A DNA stretch of 64,000 nt, from contig JAGZEK010000002.1 of assembly GCA_018368345.1 (NCBI GenBank), positions 62,001 to 126,000 of the forward strand, given 5' to 3'. The stretch is from Collinsella sp. (GTDB taxonomy: Bacteria; Actinomycetota; Coriobacteriia; Coriobacteriales; Coriobacteriaceae). The position numbers and the translations under genes are program-made. The notes under the pieces are model-generated. The model did no database searches. It worked only from the letters and a program-made list of their open reading frames with translations, and was not told where the DNA came from. Positions 15,469 to 24,096 of this stretch are shown here, in pieces (position 1 is the first letter of the stretch; every line of letters starts with the position of its first letter).

Positions 15469-17796
15469 TTAAGCGGAAACTGCGGCGGAAGCAGTGTTGG
15501 TCTCGTCCTCATCGGTCCATGCATGTTTGGGCATGGGACGGAAGATCTGGAAGAGCATCGCGACCAGCAGCACGATAGCCACAACCGTCCAGAGGCCAAA
15601 CTGACCCAGAACAAGCAGGTTGTAGAACTGGTTGATGAACAGGCCGATAACCCAAGCAAAGGCGCACTCGTAGCCGATGGCAATCGCAGTCCACTTGCCA
15701 GAGTCCATCTGGTTGCGGATGGTGCCAATGGCGGCAAAGCACGGAGCGCACAGCAGGTTGAAGGCGCCGAAGGCAACGCAAGCGCCCATGGTGGGGAACA
15801 TGCCGGCAAACGCGGTCCACAGGCTCGGGTCGGTCTCGCCCGCGTCGGCGACGGACAGCAGCGAGCCGGCGGTGGCGACGACGTTCTCCTTGGCGACGAG
15901 GCCAGAGACGGTCAGTGCGGTTGCCTGCCAGGTGCTAAAGCCGAGCGGGGCGAAGATCCAAGCGACCAGGTTGCCCAGCATGGCGAGCACGGAGTAGTCC
16001 ATGAACTCCTCGGGGATGCCGTCCATCGCAGGCAGGAAGCCAAAGGAACCGTTGTAGCTACCAAAGTTGGACAGGAACCAAACCACGACAGTGGACGCGA
16101 AGATGACCGTGCCGGCCTTCTTGATAAAGGCCCAGCAGCGCTCCCACACGTGCAGCGCCCAAGAGCGGATCGCCGGGAAGTGGTAGGCAGGAAGCTCCAT
16201 AACGAACGGCGTCGGGCGGCCGGCGAAGAGCTTGGTCTTCTTGAGCATGAGGCCCGAGGCGATGACGGCAAAGACGCCCAGGAAGTAGAAGAGCGGGCTG
16301 ATCCACGCGGCGGTAGTGGAAGAATCGCCGATGATGGAGCCCATGAGCAGGGCAATGATCGGCAGCTTGGCGCCACAGGGAATGAACGTGGTGGTCATGA
16401 CCGTCATGCGGCGGTCCTTCTCGTTCTCGATGGTCTTAGTGGCCATGACGCCGGGGACGCCGCAGCCCGAGGACACGAGCATGGGGATGAAGGACTTACC
16501 GGACAGGCCAAAGCGGCGGAACACGCGGTCCATGATGAAGGCGACGCGGGCCATGTAGCCGCAGTCCTCCAGGAAGGACAGCATCACGAACAGCAGGAAC
16601 ATCTGCGGCACAAAGCCGAAGATGGCGCCCAGGCCGCCAACGATACCGTCACAGACGAGCGAATCGACCAGACCACCGTCCTCGGTGCCACCCGCCACAA
16701 GGGCATCGTGCACCATGGTGGTAATGCCGGGAACATAGGGGCCATACTGAGCCGGATCGACCGAATCAGCGTTGTCACCCGCGGCCTCGACGGCAGCGTC
16801 GTAGGCATCGCGGCCCTGACCGAGCACGTACCAACCGTCGGTACCAAAGAGCTGGTCGTTGGTGAAGTCGGTCACCGTGCCGCCCAGGGTGGAAACGGCG
16901 ATGTAGTACACGCAGAACATGATGACCACAAAGATCGGCAGGCCCAGGATACGGTTGGTAACCACGCGGTCGATCTTTTCGGAAGTGCTCATCTTGGCCG
17001 GAGCCTTGGTGAGGCACTCGTCAATGATGTGGGCAATCACGCCGTAACGCTCGCCGGTGATGATGGACTCGGCATCGTCGTCGCAGTCCTGCTCGCACTG
17101 GGCGACCAGCTCCTCCACGCGAGCGGCCTTCTCCTTGGTGAGGTTGATGAGCTTGCAGGCGTCCGCGTCGCGCTCAAACAGCTTGACAGCGTAGTAGCGG
17201 CGCTTGTTGGCGGGAACGCTCGCCGGAAGGTTGTTCTCGATGTGGTCCAGAACGTCCTCGATGGAGGAGTCGAACTTGTGCTCCGGCACCTGGCCCTTGG
17301 AAGCGGCGGACTTCTTAACCTGCTCGAACAGCTCCTTGATACCCTTGTTCTTAAGAGCCGAGATCATCATGACCGGGCAGCCGAGCTTCTTGGAAAGCTT
17401 GTCAATGTCGATCTTGTCACCGTTCTTCTCGACCAAGTCGGCCATGTTGAGGGCAACGACCACGGGCAGGCCGGTCTCGATAACCTGAAGCGCCAGGTAC
17501 AGGTTGCGCTCGAGGTTGGTGGCATCGACGACTTGGACGACAACATCGGGCTCGCCGCTCATGAGGTAATCGCGCGAGCATTGCTCCTCGGGGCTGTAGG
17601 GGGAAAGCGAGTAGATGCCAGGGAGGTCCGTGATGGTAACGTTCTTGTCGCTTAGGAGCTTGGCTTCCTTTTTCTCAACCGTGACGCCGGGCCAGTTGCC
17701 AACGTAGCCGTTGGCGCCGGTGATCAGGTTGAAAAGCGTGGTCTTGCCGCAGTTGGGGTTACCCGCCAGCGCGACATGGATCTGAGAATCCGCCAT
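15469..17796 (-). CDS. feoB: Ferrous iron transporter FeoB
   Basis: A 775-residue inner-membrane Fe(II) transporter. The N-terminal GTPase has the P-loop GNPNCGKT at 12-19, the switch region NWPGVTVE, DLPG and NMAD. A helical GDI-like linker follows, then the polytopic membrane part with the gate segments (GCGVPGVMATK and PCGAKLPIIALL). Length is typical. AAGGA lies about five bases before the ATG. It follows two feoA genes, with a 123-base gap that contains a DtxR-like palindrome (17872-17891), so it is probably derepressed when iron is low. A Cys-rich partner gene lies downstream. Confidence 0.96.
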   Translation of the reverse strand: MADSQIHVALAGNPNCGKTTLFNLITGANGYVGNWPGVTVEKKEAKLLSDKNVTITDLPGIYSLSPYSPEEQCSRDYLMSGEPDVVVQVVDATNLERNLYLALQVIETGLPVVVALNMADLVEKNGDKIDIDKLSKKLGCPVMMISALKNKGIKELFEQVKKSAASKGQVPEHKFDSSIEDVLDHIENNLPASVPANKRRYYAVKLFERDADACKLINLTKEKAARVEELVAQCEQDCDDDAESIITGERYGVIAHIIDECLTKAPAKMSTSEKIDRVVTNRILGLPIFVVIMFCVYYIAVSTLGGTVTDFTNDQLFGTDGWYVLGQGRDAYDAAVEAAGDNADSVDPAQYGPYVPGITTMVHDALVAGGTEDGGLVDSLVCDGIVGGLGAIFGFVPQMFLLFVMLSFLEDCGYMARVAFIMDRVFRRFGLSGKSFIPMLVSSGCGVPGVMATKTIENEKDRRMTVMTTTFIPCGAKLPIIALLMGSIIGDSSTTAAWISPLFYFLGVFAVIASGLMLKKTKLFAGRPTPFVMELPAYHFPAIRSWALHVWERCWAFIKKAGTVIFASTVVVWFLSNFGSYNGSFGFLPAMDGIPEEFMDYSVLAMLGNLVAWIFAPLGFSTWQATALTVSGLVAKENVVATAGSLLSVADAGETDPSLWTAFAGMFPTMGACVAFGAFNLLCAPCFAAIGTIRNQMDSGKWTAIAIGYECAFAWVIGLFINQFYNLLVLGQFGLWTVVAIVLLVAMLFQIFRPMPKHAWTDEDETNTASAAVSA

Positions 17797-17871
17797 TCAA
17801 TCCTTCTTCCTTGTGTGCCTGCGCTGCTTTCTCCGCGCAGGCTGGATAATGTGCTTCAAAGATGCTGCATT

Positions 17872-17891
17872 AAGTTAGAAAAACCTAACTT
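17872..17891. promoter_or_regulatory. Candidate iron-responsive (DtxR-family) operator before feoB
   Basis: AAGTTAG, six bases, then CTAACTT: perfect 7-base arms. The TTAG...CTAA core resembles DtxR/IdeR iron boxes. The regulator is not encoded in this window, so this is an inference from pattern and position. Confidence 0.5.
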
Positions 17892-17919
17892 TATCTGCAG
17901 AAATATACGTCGCAAGCCC

Positions 17920-18141
17920 TTACTGGACCTCGACGACGGCCGCCTCCTCCTTGCGGATGGAAAGCTCGTAGCCGCGCACGTTGATCTCGACCGGATCACC
18001 GAGCGGCGCGACCTTCACGACCTTGAACGAAGTGCCCTTGATGAGCCCCAAGTCCATAAGGTGGCGGCGAAGCGCACCCTCACCGTGAAGCTTGACGATG
18101 GTAGAGCTCTCGCCCACCTTAACGTCACCCAACGTCTTCAT
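17920..18141 (-). CDS. feoA: FeoA-domain protein
   Basis: A 73-residue SH3-like FeoA protein (LGDVKVGESSTIVKLHGEGA at the start, GDPVEINVRGYELSIRK near the end). FeoA is a small cytosolic partner needed for FeoB-dependent Fe(II) uptake. It lies between a second feoA-like gene and feoB on the same strand, consistent with a feoA-feoA-feoB operon. Confidence 0.9.
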   Translation of the reverse strand: MKTLGDVKVGESSTIVKLHGEGALRRHLMDLGLIKGTSFKVVKVAPLGDPVEINVRGYELSIRKEEAAVVEVQ

Positions 18142-18181
18142 TTACTTGTCCCCCTTTCAGTGCGTACAGAAATACCGTCGA

Positions 18182-18424
18182 CTAACCGACGGTCATGATG
18201 TGCATGGCAACCTTGGAATCGATACCAAAGCGTGCGCCCAGCACCGTGACGATGATATTGGCGCCACTCGAGCTCACCACGTGGATTTCGTTGCCCTCGA
18301 CAAAGCCGAGGTCCTTGAGGTGGTGCTTCATATCCTCATTGCCCTTTACACGAGACACGCGCACGGTTTCGCCCGCTTTTACCATCGAAAGCGGCATTGC
18401 CGGCATCTGCGGTCCGCAAGACAT
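18182..18424 (-). CDS. Second FeoA-domain protein
   Basis: An 80-residue FeoA-like protein (LSMVKAGETVRVSRVKGNED, then HHLKDLGFVEGNEIHVVSS and GARFGIDSKVAMHI). It is shorter of loop and clearly distinct from the downstream FeoA, so this is an old duplication or two separate partners rather than a recent copy. I start it at the ATG at 18424, preceded by AGGAG at eight bases; a longer frame starts at 18469 without such a site. The N-terminus has CGPQMP before the domain. The gap to the next feoA is 40 bases. Confidence 0.88.
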   Translation of the reverse strand: MSCGPQMPAMPLSMVKAGETVRVSRVKGNEDMKHHLKDLGFVEGNEIHVVSSSGANIIVTVLGARFGIDSKVAMHIMTVG

Positions 18425-18467
18425 GACTGGGCTCCTAACATCGATTCGTCCTTCACATCGACGCAGC

Positions 18468-18521
18468 AAAAGTTAACCACGCCTATGTTCGCTTTAGTAA
18501 ACTAACACGTGGTTAACTTTT
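18468..18521. promoter_or_regulatory. 14-bp inverted repeat in the feo promoter region
   Basis: AAAAGTTAACCACG (18468-18481) is matched by CGTGGTTAACTTTT (18508-18521). Between them is TTTAGTAAACTAAC, another near-palindrome with TTAG/CTAA ends similar to the box before feoB. It is probably the main iron-dependent operator of the operon. Confidence 0.5.
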
Positions 18522-18657
18522 TGGAAAGGGTCCCCATTCAGATTTCGAAAAAGTTTCCTATACGAAACAAAGGCACCGCAAAGACCGTCTCTTTGCAGTG
18601 CCTATTGATACCAATTTATGCAACAGAGGGGACTGCCCCTTTGTCACATTGTTGAGG

Positions 18658-18906
18658 TTAAAGCGAGAGATTTCTGATCGACGTGACGCAGGAGGCCTCA
18701 TCCACACCCGAAACGCGGAACACGACGTCTTCGCCACATTCGCCGCAGAGTGCCATGAGCCCTATAACATCGCGGCCATCCGTGTGGCGATTGCCGATAC
18801 TGACTGACACGTCGCTACGATGTTTGGCAATGATGTCGTAAAGCAGCGCAACCGGGCGGGCATGTAATCCCAACGGATCTTTAATCGTCTTTGTAAACTC
18901 GACCAT
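18658..18906 (-). CDS. HPr-like phosphocarrier protein with Asp at the regulatory Ser position
   Basis: An 82-residue HPr-fold protein. The PTS active-site motif GLHARP is intact with His15. The position equal to the regulatory Ser46 of Gram-positive HPr is Asp46 (GRDVIGLMAL, where most have KSIMGxMSL). It also has three Cys, unlike canonical HPr. It may be a second phosphocarrier that can take phosphate from Enzyme I but cannot be controlled by HPr kinase, or a permanently Ser-P-like form. The ATG at 18906 follows GGGAGGGG. It lies alone between the feo operon and aspS, downstream of the aspS terminator. Confidence 0.85.
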   Translation of the reverse strand: MVEFTKTIKDPLGLHARPVALLYDIIAKHRSDVSVSIGNRHTDGRDVIGLMALCGECGEDVVFRVSGVDEASCVTSIRNLSL

Positions 18907-18991
18907 GTCCCCTCCCGCGGCATCGCACATTCGGCCGGCAAACCCAGCCACGTGGTAGTTATTGTACGTTACCGGCGCACCCCCGTCCCAT

Positions 18992-19026
18992 AAAAAACGA
19001 GGGAAGGCACGCGTCCTTCCCTCGTT
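18992..19026 (-). terminator. Rho-independent terminator of aspS
   Basis: A perfect 12-base stem (18996-19007 with 19015-19026) followed by six T on the minus strand. Confidence 0.9.
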
Positions 19027-19049
19027 ACAGGCAATATGTAGCCGTTCGC

Positions 19050-20837
19050 CTACATCAGGCGCAGGCTGACGTCCTTGAGCTGGGCGCCACTAACGGCACT
19101 CGGGGCGCCCGACATGAGGTCGGAGCCGCTAGCCGTCTTAGGGAACGCCATGACGTCGCGGATGGAGTCGGAACCGGTGAGCAGCATGCACACGCGGTCC
19201 AGGCCCAAAGCGAAACCGCCCATCGGGGGCGCACCAAACTTGAGGGCCTCCATGAGGAAGCCAAACTGCGACTCGGCACGCTCCTCGGTAAAGCCCAGGA
19301 GCTTGAGCATGGACATCTGCATCTCGGCGTTGTGGATACGCATACCGCCGCCGCCGGCCTCAAAGCCGTCCATGACAAAGTCGTAGGTGCAAGAACCGGC
19401 TGCCAACGGATCGGCCTCGATCTTGGCGATGTCGGTCTCGGTCGGCAGGGTGAAGGGCTGGTGCTCGGCGGCGTAAGCCTTGCGGTCCTCATCCCAGTGG
19501 AACAGCGGGAAGTTGACGACCCACAGGAAGTCGTGGCCCTCGCGCTTGATCTCGAGTGCATTGGCCATGTGAGAACGCATGCCGCCCAGGATCTCGTCAG
19601 AGAGCAGGCGCGGGCCGGCGGCGAACATCACAAGGTCGCCGGGCTCGACGTCCATGCGCTCGCGCAGAGCCGCCATTTCCTCGTCCGAGAAGAACTTGAC
19701 GATGGGGCTGTTGATGGAGCCGTCCTCGCGGAAAGCGATCCAGGCCAGACCCTTGGCGCCAAACGTGGAGGCCACGCCGGCGAGCTTATCGATCTTGGCA
19801 CGTGCCCAAGCACCGGCGCCCTTGGCGTTGATGGCCTTGACGACAGAGCCCTCCTCGTTTGCGGCAGTCGCAAAGACCTTGAACTTGGAGTTGGCAAAGA
19901 TGTCGGTCAGGTCGACCAGATGCATGCCATAGCGGGTATCGGGCTTGTCGGAGCCATAGGTATCCATGGCCTCCCAGTAGTCCATACGACGCAGCGGCGT
20001 GGGCATCTCGACACCCATGCGACCGAAGGCGTCGGCCAGGACCTCCTCGAGCGCGCTCATGACATCGTTCTGGTCCACGAAGGACATCTCGATATCGACC
20101 TGGGTGAACTCGGGCTGACGGTCGGCACGCAGGTCCTCGTCGCGGAAGCACTTGGCAACCTGGTAGTAGCGCTCGACGCCACCGACCATGAGCAGCTGCT
20201 TCAGAAGCTGCGGGGACTGCGGCAGGGCGTAGAAGTTGCCCGGCTGGATGCGGCTGGGGACGATGAAGTCGCGGGCGCCCTCGGGCGTGGACTTGAACAG
20301 GGAGGGCGTCTCGACCTCCATGAACTCACGGTTGTGCAGCGCCTCGCGAATGGCAAAGGTGAAGTCGGAGCGCAGCTTGAGGTTGGCCATCATCTCGGGA
20401 CGGCGAAGGTCCAGATAGCGATAGCGCAGGCGGGTGTCCTCGCTGGTCTCGATGCCGTCCTCGATCTGGAACGGCGGGGTGACGGACGTGTTGAGCACCT
20501 CGGCGTGGTCGGTCAGGACCTCGATCTCGCCGGTCGCGAGCTTAGTGTTGGTGGTCTCCTCGCCACGGGCGCGCACGACGCCGTGGATCTTGATGGGCCA
20601 CTCAGGACGCATGGTCTCGGCGATCTTAAAGGCATCGCCGTCGGAGTGCTCGGGGTCGAAAGTGAGCTGCGTGATGCCCTCGCGGTCGCGAAGGTCGCAG
20701 AAAATAAGGCCGCCGTGGTCGCGACGACGGCTCACCCAACCGGTGAGGGTGACCTCTTCGCCCACGTTCTCGAAGCGAAGCTCGCCGCAGGTACGGGTGT
20801 GCATGGAATGCTCATCGATGGGACGGGTCTGGCTCAT
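19050..20837 (-). CDS. aspS: Aspartyl-tRNA synthetase
   Basis: A 595-residue class II synthetase of the bacterial type. An N-terminal OB-fold anticodon-binding domain (about 15-110, LTGWVSRRRDHGGLIFCDLRD) precedes the catalytic core with motif 1 near RYRYLDLRRPEM, motif 2 (YYQVAKCFRDEDLRADRQPEFTQ, interrupted in the middle by the GAD insert) and motif 3 near the C-terminus (GFALGLDRVCMLL). It charges tRNA-Asp. AAGGAGG lies nine bases before the ATG. A GC-rich hairpin (about 20867-20892) lies in the leader, but I see no T-box. It is divergent from serB across a 256-base gap that contains no other gene. Confidence 0.96.
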   Translation of the reverse strand: MSQTRPIDEHSMHTRTCGELRFENVGEEVTLTGWVSRRRDHGGLIFCDLRDREGITQLTFDPEHSDGDAFKIAETMRPEWPIKIHGVVRARGEETTNTKLATGEIEVLTDHAEVLNTSVTPPFQIEDGIETSEDTRLRYRYLDLRRPEMMANLKLRSDFTFAIREALHNREFMEVETPSLFKSTPEGARDFIVPSRIQPGNFYALPQSPQLLKQLLMVGGVERYYQVAKCFRDEDLRADRQPEFTQVDIEMSFVDQNDVMSALEEVLADAFGRMGVEMPTPLRRMDYWEAMDTYGSDKPDTRYGMHLVDLTDIFANSKFKVFATAANEEGSVVKAINAKGAGAWARAKIDKLAGVASTFGAKGLAWIAFREDGSINSPIVKFFSDEEMAALRERMDVEPGDLVMFAAGPRLLSDEILGGMRSHMANALEIKREGHDFLWVVNFPLFHWDEDRKAYAAEHQPFTLPTETDIAKIEADPLAAGSCTYDFVMDGFEAGGGGMRIHNAEMQMSMLKLLGFTEERAESQFGFLMEALKFGAPPMGGFALGLDRVCMLLTGSDSIRDVMAFPKTASGSDLMSGAPSAVSGAQLKDVSLRLM

Positions 20838-21093
20838 ACCAGTGATCCTCCTTTATGGATCTGTGCCGCCCCGTGTCGTTCCGGGCGGCGTCGTACAGAT
20901 TTGCCCAGCCTGCGTAAACCGCGCAGCCGGACATGGCGTTCTATCTTATCGCACCCACGTCGATGTACCGCGAAAAAGTAACTCTTGCCCAAAGACTTGA
21001 CGGAGACGAAACAATTGACGCACCGTGGCCGTCGCCAAGGCGCGCGGCGTGCGACAATGTGCCCCAATACAACTGCACTCGGAAAGGCCCGCC

Positions 21094-21729
21094 ATGACTG
21101 CACGCCTCATCGTTATGGATATCGACTCCACGCTCATCAACCAGGAGGTCATCGACCTGTTGGGCGAGGAAGCCGGCGTAGGCGAGCAAGTTGCACAGAT
21201 CACCGAACGCGCCATGCGCGGCGAGCTCGACTTTAAGCAGGCGCTCGAGGAGCGCGTGGGGCTGCTTGCCGGCTTGGACGAGAGCGTGTTCGAGCGCACC
21301 TTTGCGCGCGTGACGTTTACCCCCGGCGCGCTGGAGCTTGTGCGCTCGGCGCACAGCAAGGGCTGGAAGGTCGGCGTGGTAAGCGGCGGCTTTCACGAGG
21401 TCGCCGATAGGATCGTGGCCGCCGCGGGCATCGACTTTTGCCTGGCTAACCGCCTGGAGGTCGTGGACGGCAAGCTCACCGGTAAGTTGGCGGCCGACAT
21501 TGTAACCAAGGAGTCCAAGCTCATCCAGCTGCTGGATTGGGCGGTTGAGTGTGGCGTCGATATGGCACACACCGTGGCAATCGGCGACGGCGCCAACGAC
21601 ATCCCCATGATTCAGGCCGCGGGCACGGGCATCGCGTTTTGCGCCAAGCCCAAGACGCGCGAGGCAGCCCCGTTTACCATCGACGAACGCAACCTGATGC
21701 TCGCCATGGACATCATCCTGCGTGACTAG
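21094..21729 (+). CDS. serB: Phosphoserine phosphatase
   Basis: A 211-residue HAD-superfamily phosphatase. Motif I is DIDSTL near residue 9 with the nucleophile Asp, motif II is the Ser of VVSGG, and motif III/IV is the Lys followed by IGDGANDIPM. It hydrolyses phosphoserine in the last step of serine synthesis. It has no N-terminal ACT domain, so it is the short form. The ATG at 21094 has GGAAAGG upstream; a GTG 69 bases earlier is less likely. Single gene, followed by an inverted repeat that may end its transcript or belong to the larB promoter. Confidence 0.92.
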   Translation: MTARLIVMDIDSTLINQEVIDLLGEEAGVGEQVAQITERAMRGELDFKQALEERVGLLAGLDESVFERTFARVTFTPGALELVRSAHSKGWKVGVVSGGFHEVADRIVAAAGIDFCLANRLEVVDGKLTGKLAADIVTKESKLIQLLDWAVECGVDMAHTVAIGDGANDIPMIQAAGTGIAFCAKPKTREAAPFTIDERNLMLAMDIILRD

Positions 21730-21765
21730 TCGATCCGTCTAACAATTGAATCAGTCTGTCCTATA

Positions 21766-21799
21766 GTTTCCGAACAATTTTGTCTTAGTGTTCGGAAAC
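21766..21799. promoter_or_regulatory. 11-bp inverted repeat between serB and larB
   Basis: GTTTCCGAACA (21766-21776) is matched perfectly by TGTTCGGAAAC (21789-21799). It overlaps a possible -35 (TTCGGA) about 18 bases before TAGACT. No T-run follows, so an operator for the larBC promoter is more likely than a serB terminator. The TetR-family protein encoded after larC is a candidate ligand. Confidence 0.45.
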
Positions 21800-21843
21800 A
21801 TACCCTTTGAGTGCTAGACTTTGCGCCGTCGAAGGGAACATAT

Positions 21844-22626
21844 ATGGATAAGCAAGATCTTGAGCAATTGCTGAGCGATGTTGCCGGCGGAGCAGTCGCC
21901 CCGGCAGTCGCCCTCACGCGCATCCAGACGGCTCCGACCGCCGATTTAGGCTTTGCGCAGCTCGATCTTTCGCGCGGAGTGCGCCAGGGAGCCGGCGAGG
22001 TTGTCTACGGTGCCGGTAAAACCGCCGAGCAAATTGCCGCCATTATCAAAGCATTACTTGATGCCGGCCAGGAGCGCATCCTGGTCACACGCTTGGATGC
22101 CGAAAAAGCCGCGCGCACCGCTGAGCTTCTCGGCAACGACATCGACCTGGGATATATCCCGGACGCCCAGCTCGCCTTGGTGGGTGGCAAGCCCTCCCCC
22201 ACCGGCAACGGACGCATCGTCGTCGCCTGCGCCGGCACGAGCGACCTGCCCGTCGCCGAAGAGGCGGCACTGACGGCCGAGTTCTACGGCAACGAGGTCG
22301 ACCGCCTCTACGACGTAGGTGTCGCCGGCCTGCACCGCCTGCTCGCACATGCCGAGGAACTTGCCCAGGCACAGGTGGTCATCGCCATCGCCGGCATGGA
22401 GGGCGCTCTGGCGAGCGTCGTCGGCGGTCTGGTGAGCTGTCCGGTCATCGCCGTTCCCACCAGCGTGGGCTACGGCGCGAACTTTGGTGGCGTAGCCGCG
22501 CTGCTCGCCATGCTCAACTCCTGCGCCAGCGGCGTTTCGGTCGTCAATATCGACAACGGCTTTGGTGCCGCCTACCAAGCAAGTCTTATCAATCATCTGA
22601 GCGCCGGCGCGTCCTGCGCCCGCTAA
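21844..22626 (+). CDS. larB: LarB, nickel-pincer cofactor biosynthesis carboxylase/hydrolase
   Basis: A 260-residue LarB. In the known pathway LarB carboxylates nicotinic acid adenine dinucleotide and cleaves the product to start the nickel-pincer nucleotide, the cofactor of lactate racemase. The PurE-like C-terminal half shows ACAGTSDLPVAEEA, GMEGALASVVGGL and SCPVIAVPTSVGYG, the last with the active-site Cys. The ATG at 21844 has AAGGGAA upstream and is favoured over one 33 bases earlier. It is followed 10 bases later by larC. Confidence 0.93.
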   Translation: MDKQDLEQLLSDVAGGAVAPAVALTRIQTAPTADLGFAQLDLSRGVRQGAGEVVYGAGKTAEQIAAIIKALLDAGQERILVTRLDAEKAARTAELLGNDIDLGYIPDAQLALVGGKPSPTGNGRIVVACAGTSDLPVAEEAALTAEFYGNEVDRLYDVGVAGLHRLLAHAEELAQAQVVIAIAGMEGALASVVGGLVSCPVIAVPTSVGYGANFGGVAALLAMLNSCASGVSVVNIDNGFGAAYQASLINHLSAGASCAR

Positions 22627-22636
22627 GGAGCATTTC

Positions 22637-23554
22637 ATGTCCAACCATCAGCACACGCTTATCATCGACGGCACCTCGGGCATCAGCGGCGACATGACCG
22701 TCGCGGCCCTGCTCGACCTGGGCGCCAGCGAGGAACAACTGCGCGAGCAGCTCGCCACGCTTCCGGTCGGCGGCTTTGAGATTGCCGTTACGCGCGCAAA
22801 CAAGCATGGCATCGACGCCTGCGACTTTGACGTTCAGCTGGCAGAGGAGCTCGAGAACCACGATCACGATATGGCCTGGCTCTACGGCAACGAAGCAGCC
22901 GTCGAGCACACGCACGAGCATGGGCACCACCATCATGACCATGGCGAGCACGAACACGAGCACTGCCACGAGCATGACCATGAGGCCCACGGCCATGGTC
23001 ACGAGGGTCACCATCACGCCCACCGCCATCACCACCGCTCTTTGGCCGATGTCACGACGATCATTGATGGCTCGCAGCTAAGCGATGGCGCCAAGCGACG
23101 CGCCCTCGCCATTTTTTCCGTACTCGCCGCCGCCGAGGCCAAGGCTCACGGCAAAACGCCCGAGACCGTCATGTTCCACGAGGTAGGCGCCGTCGATTCC
23201 ATCGTCGACGTCTGCTCTGTCGCCATCTGCCTCGATGACCTGGGCATTGAGGACATCGTTGTCGAGTCGCTCTCCGAGGGCCACGGAACCATCCGCTGTG
23301 CCCACGGTCTCATGCCCATTCCCGTCCCCGCTGTCGTCAACCTATGCCAGGCGGGCAATATCGCCCTCACGCCCGCACCGGTCGCCGGCGAGCTCGTGAC
23401 GCCCACGGGCGCCGCCATCGTTACCGCGCTGCGTACATCCGAGCACCTGCCGGCCCGCTACCGCATCGAGGCCGTCGGCTACGGCGCCGGCAAGCGCCCC
23501 TACGAGGGTTGCTCCGGCACGCTCCGTTGTCTGCTCGTTCACGTGGATGCATAG
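22637..23554 (+). CDS. larC: LarC N-terminal part (LarC1) with a His-rich nickel-binding insert; C-terminal domain absent
   Basis: A 305-residue protein matching the first part of LarC, the CTP-dependent enzyme that inserts nickel into the pincer cofactor. The start IIDGTSGISGDM and the later FHEVGAVDSIVDV, GTIRCAHGLMPIPVPAV and GELVTPTGAAI stretches are family hallmarks. Residues 91-133 are an extraordinary His/Glu/Asp run (over 20 His in about 45 residues) suited to binding nickel. Full-length LarC is usually about 400-430 residues, sometimes split by a programmed frameshift. Here the frame stops after the LarC1 part, and the next gene, a tetR, starts three bases later, leaving no room for LarC2. 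Confidence 0.9.
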   Translation: MSNHQHTLIIDGTSGISGDMTVAALLDLGASEEQLREQLATLPVGGFEIAVTRANKHGIDACDFDVQLAEELENHDHDMAWLYGNEAAVEHTHEHGHHHHDHGEHEHEHCHEHDHEAHGHGHEGHHHAHRHHHRSLADVTTIIDGSQLSDGAKRRALAIFSVLAAAEAKAHGKTPETVMFHEVGAVDSIVDVCSVAICLDDLGIEDIVVESLSEGHGTIRCAHGLMPIPVPAVVNLCQAGNIALTPAPVAGELVTPTGAAIVTALRTSEHLPARYRIEAVGYGAGKRPYEGCSGTLRCLLVHVDA

Positions 23555-23556
23555 CC

Positions 23557-24096
23557 ATGGATGCCCGCAAAGAAAAAAGCCGCGCCGCCATCGTCGCGGC
23601 ATTCTCTGAGCTCCTGCGCGAGGAAGACTACAACAAGATCACCGTCGGTGACATCATCGCTCGCGCCCATGTGGGTCGGGCCACGTTCTACGGCCTCTTC
23701 AAGAGCAAAGACGACCTACTCGCCGCGCTCGTGAGCGATATCTGCGCCCACGCCCTCGACGATGACGGTACGCCCCTCGACGACCCACTCGTACAGGTCG
23801 AGCATATCCTCAACAACCTCTGGGAGCGTCGTCAGGGCGTACGCGCCCTCGTAGCCGGCGCCGGCTCACGCGTCTTCGCCGACTGTCTCCGCAAGACCAT
23901 CATGTCGCGCGCGGCCGAGACCGTCCCCGCCGACCCCACAGGCCCCGCCGGCAGCATGGACCGCAGCTTCTTACTACACCACATAGCCTCAAGCTTCGTA
24001 GCCACCGTCCAATGGTGGGCCTGGCACAACTTCCAAGCAGACAAAGCCGACGTAGCCAAAGACTACCTATCAGCCATAAAGCCTCTCTTCAGCTAA
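23557..24096 (+). CDS. TetR-family transcriptional regulator
   Basis: A 179-residue TetR/AcrR-type regulator. The N-terminal helix-turn-helix domain (about 5-52) reads KSRAAIVAAFSELLREEDYN then KITVGDIIARAHVGRATFYG. The C-terminal ligand domain is all-helical with no clear subfamily. The ATG lies two bases after the larC stop, so it is cotranscribed with larB and larC and is a plausible lactate- or nickel-linked controller of the lar locus (inference). Its gene ends at the edge of a long palindrome shared with the convergent larD. Confidence 0.87.
   Translation: MDARKEKSRAAIVAAFSELLREEDYNKITVGDIIARAHVGRATFYGLFKSKDDLLAALVSDICAHALDDDGTPLDDPLVQVEHILNNLWERRQGVRALVAGAGSRVFADCLRKTIMSRAAETVPADPTGPAGSMDRSFLLHHIASSFVATVQWWAWHNFQADKADVAKDYLSAIKPLFS

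Noticed and set aside
20838..21093. T-box riboswitch upstream of aspS (also checked for hisS and serS)
   Set aside because: No T-box consensus, specifier stem or antiterminator pairing was recognisable, and the serS gap is too short.
22637..23557. Programmed frameshift joining LarC1 to LarC2
   Set aside because: Downstream frames encode the TetR protein from the third base after the stop, with no LarC2-like sequence in any frame.
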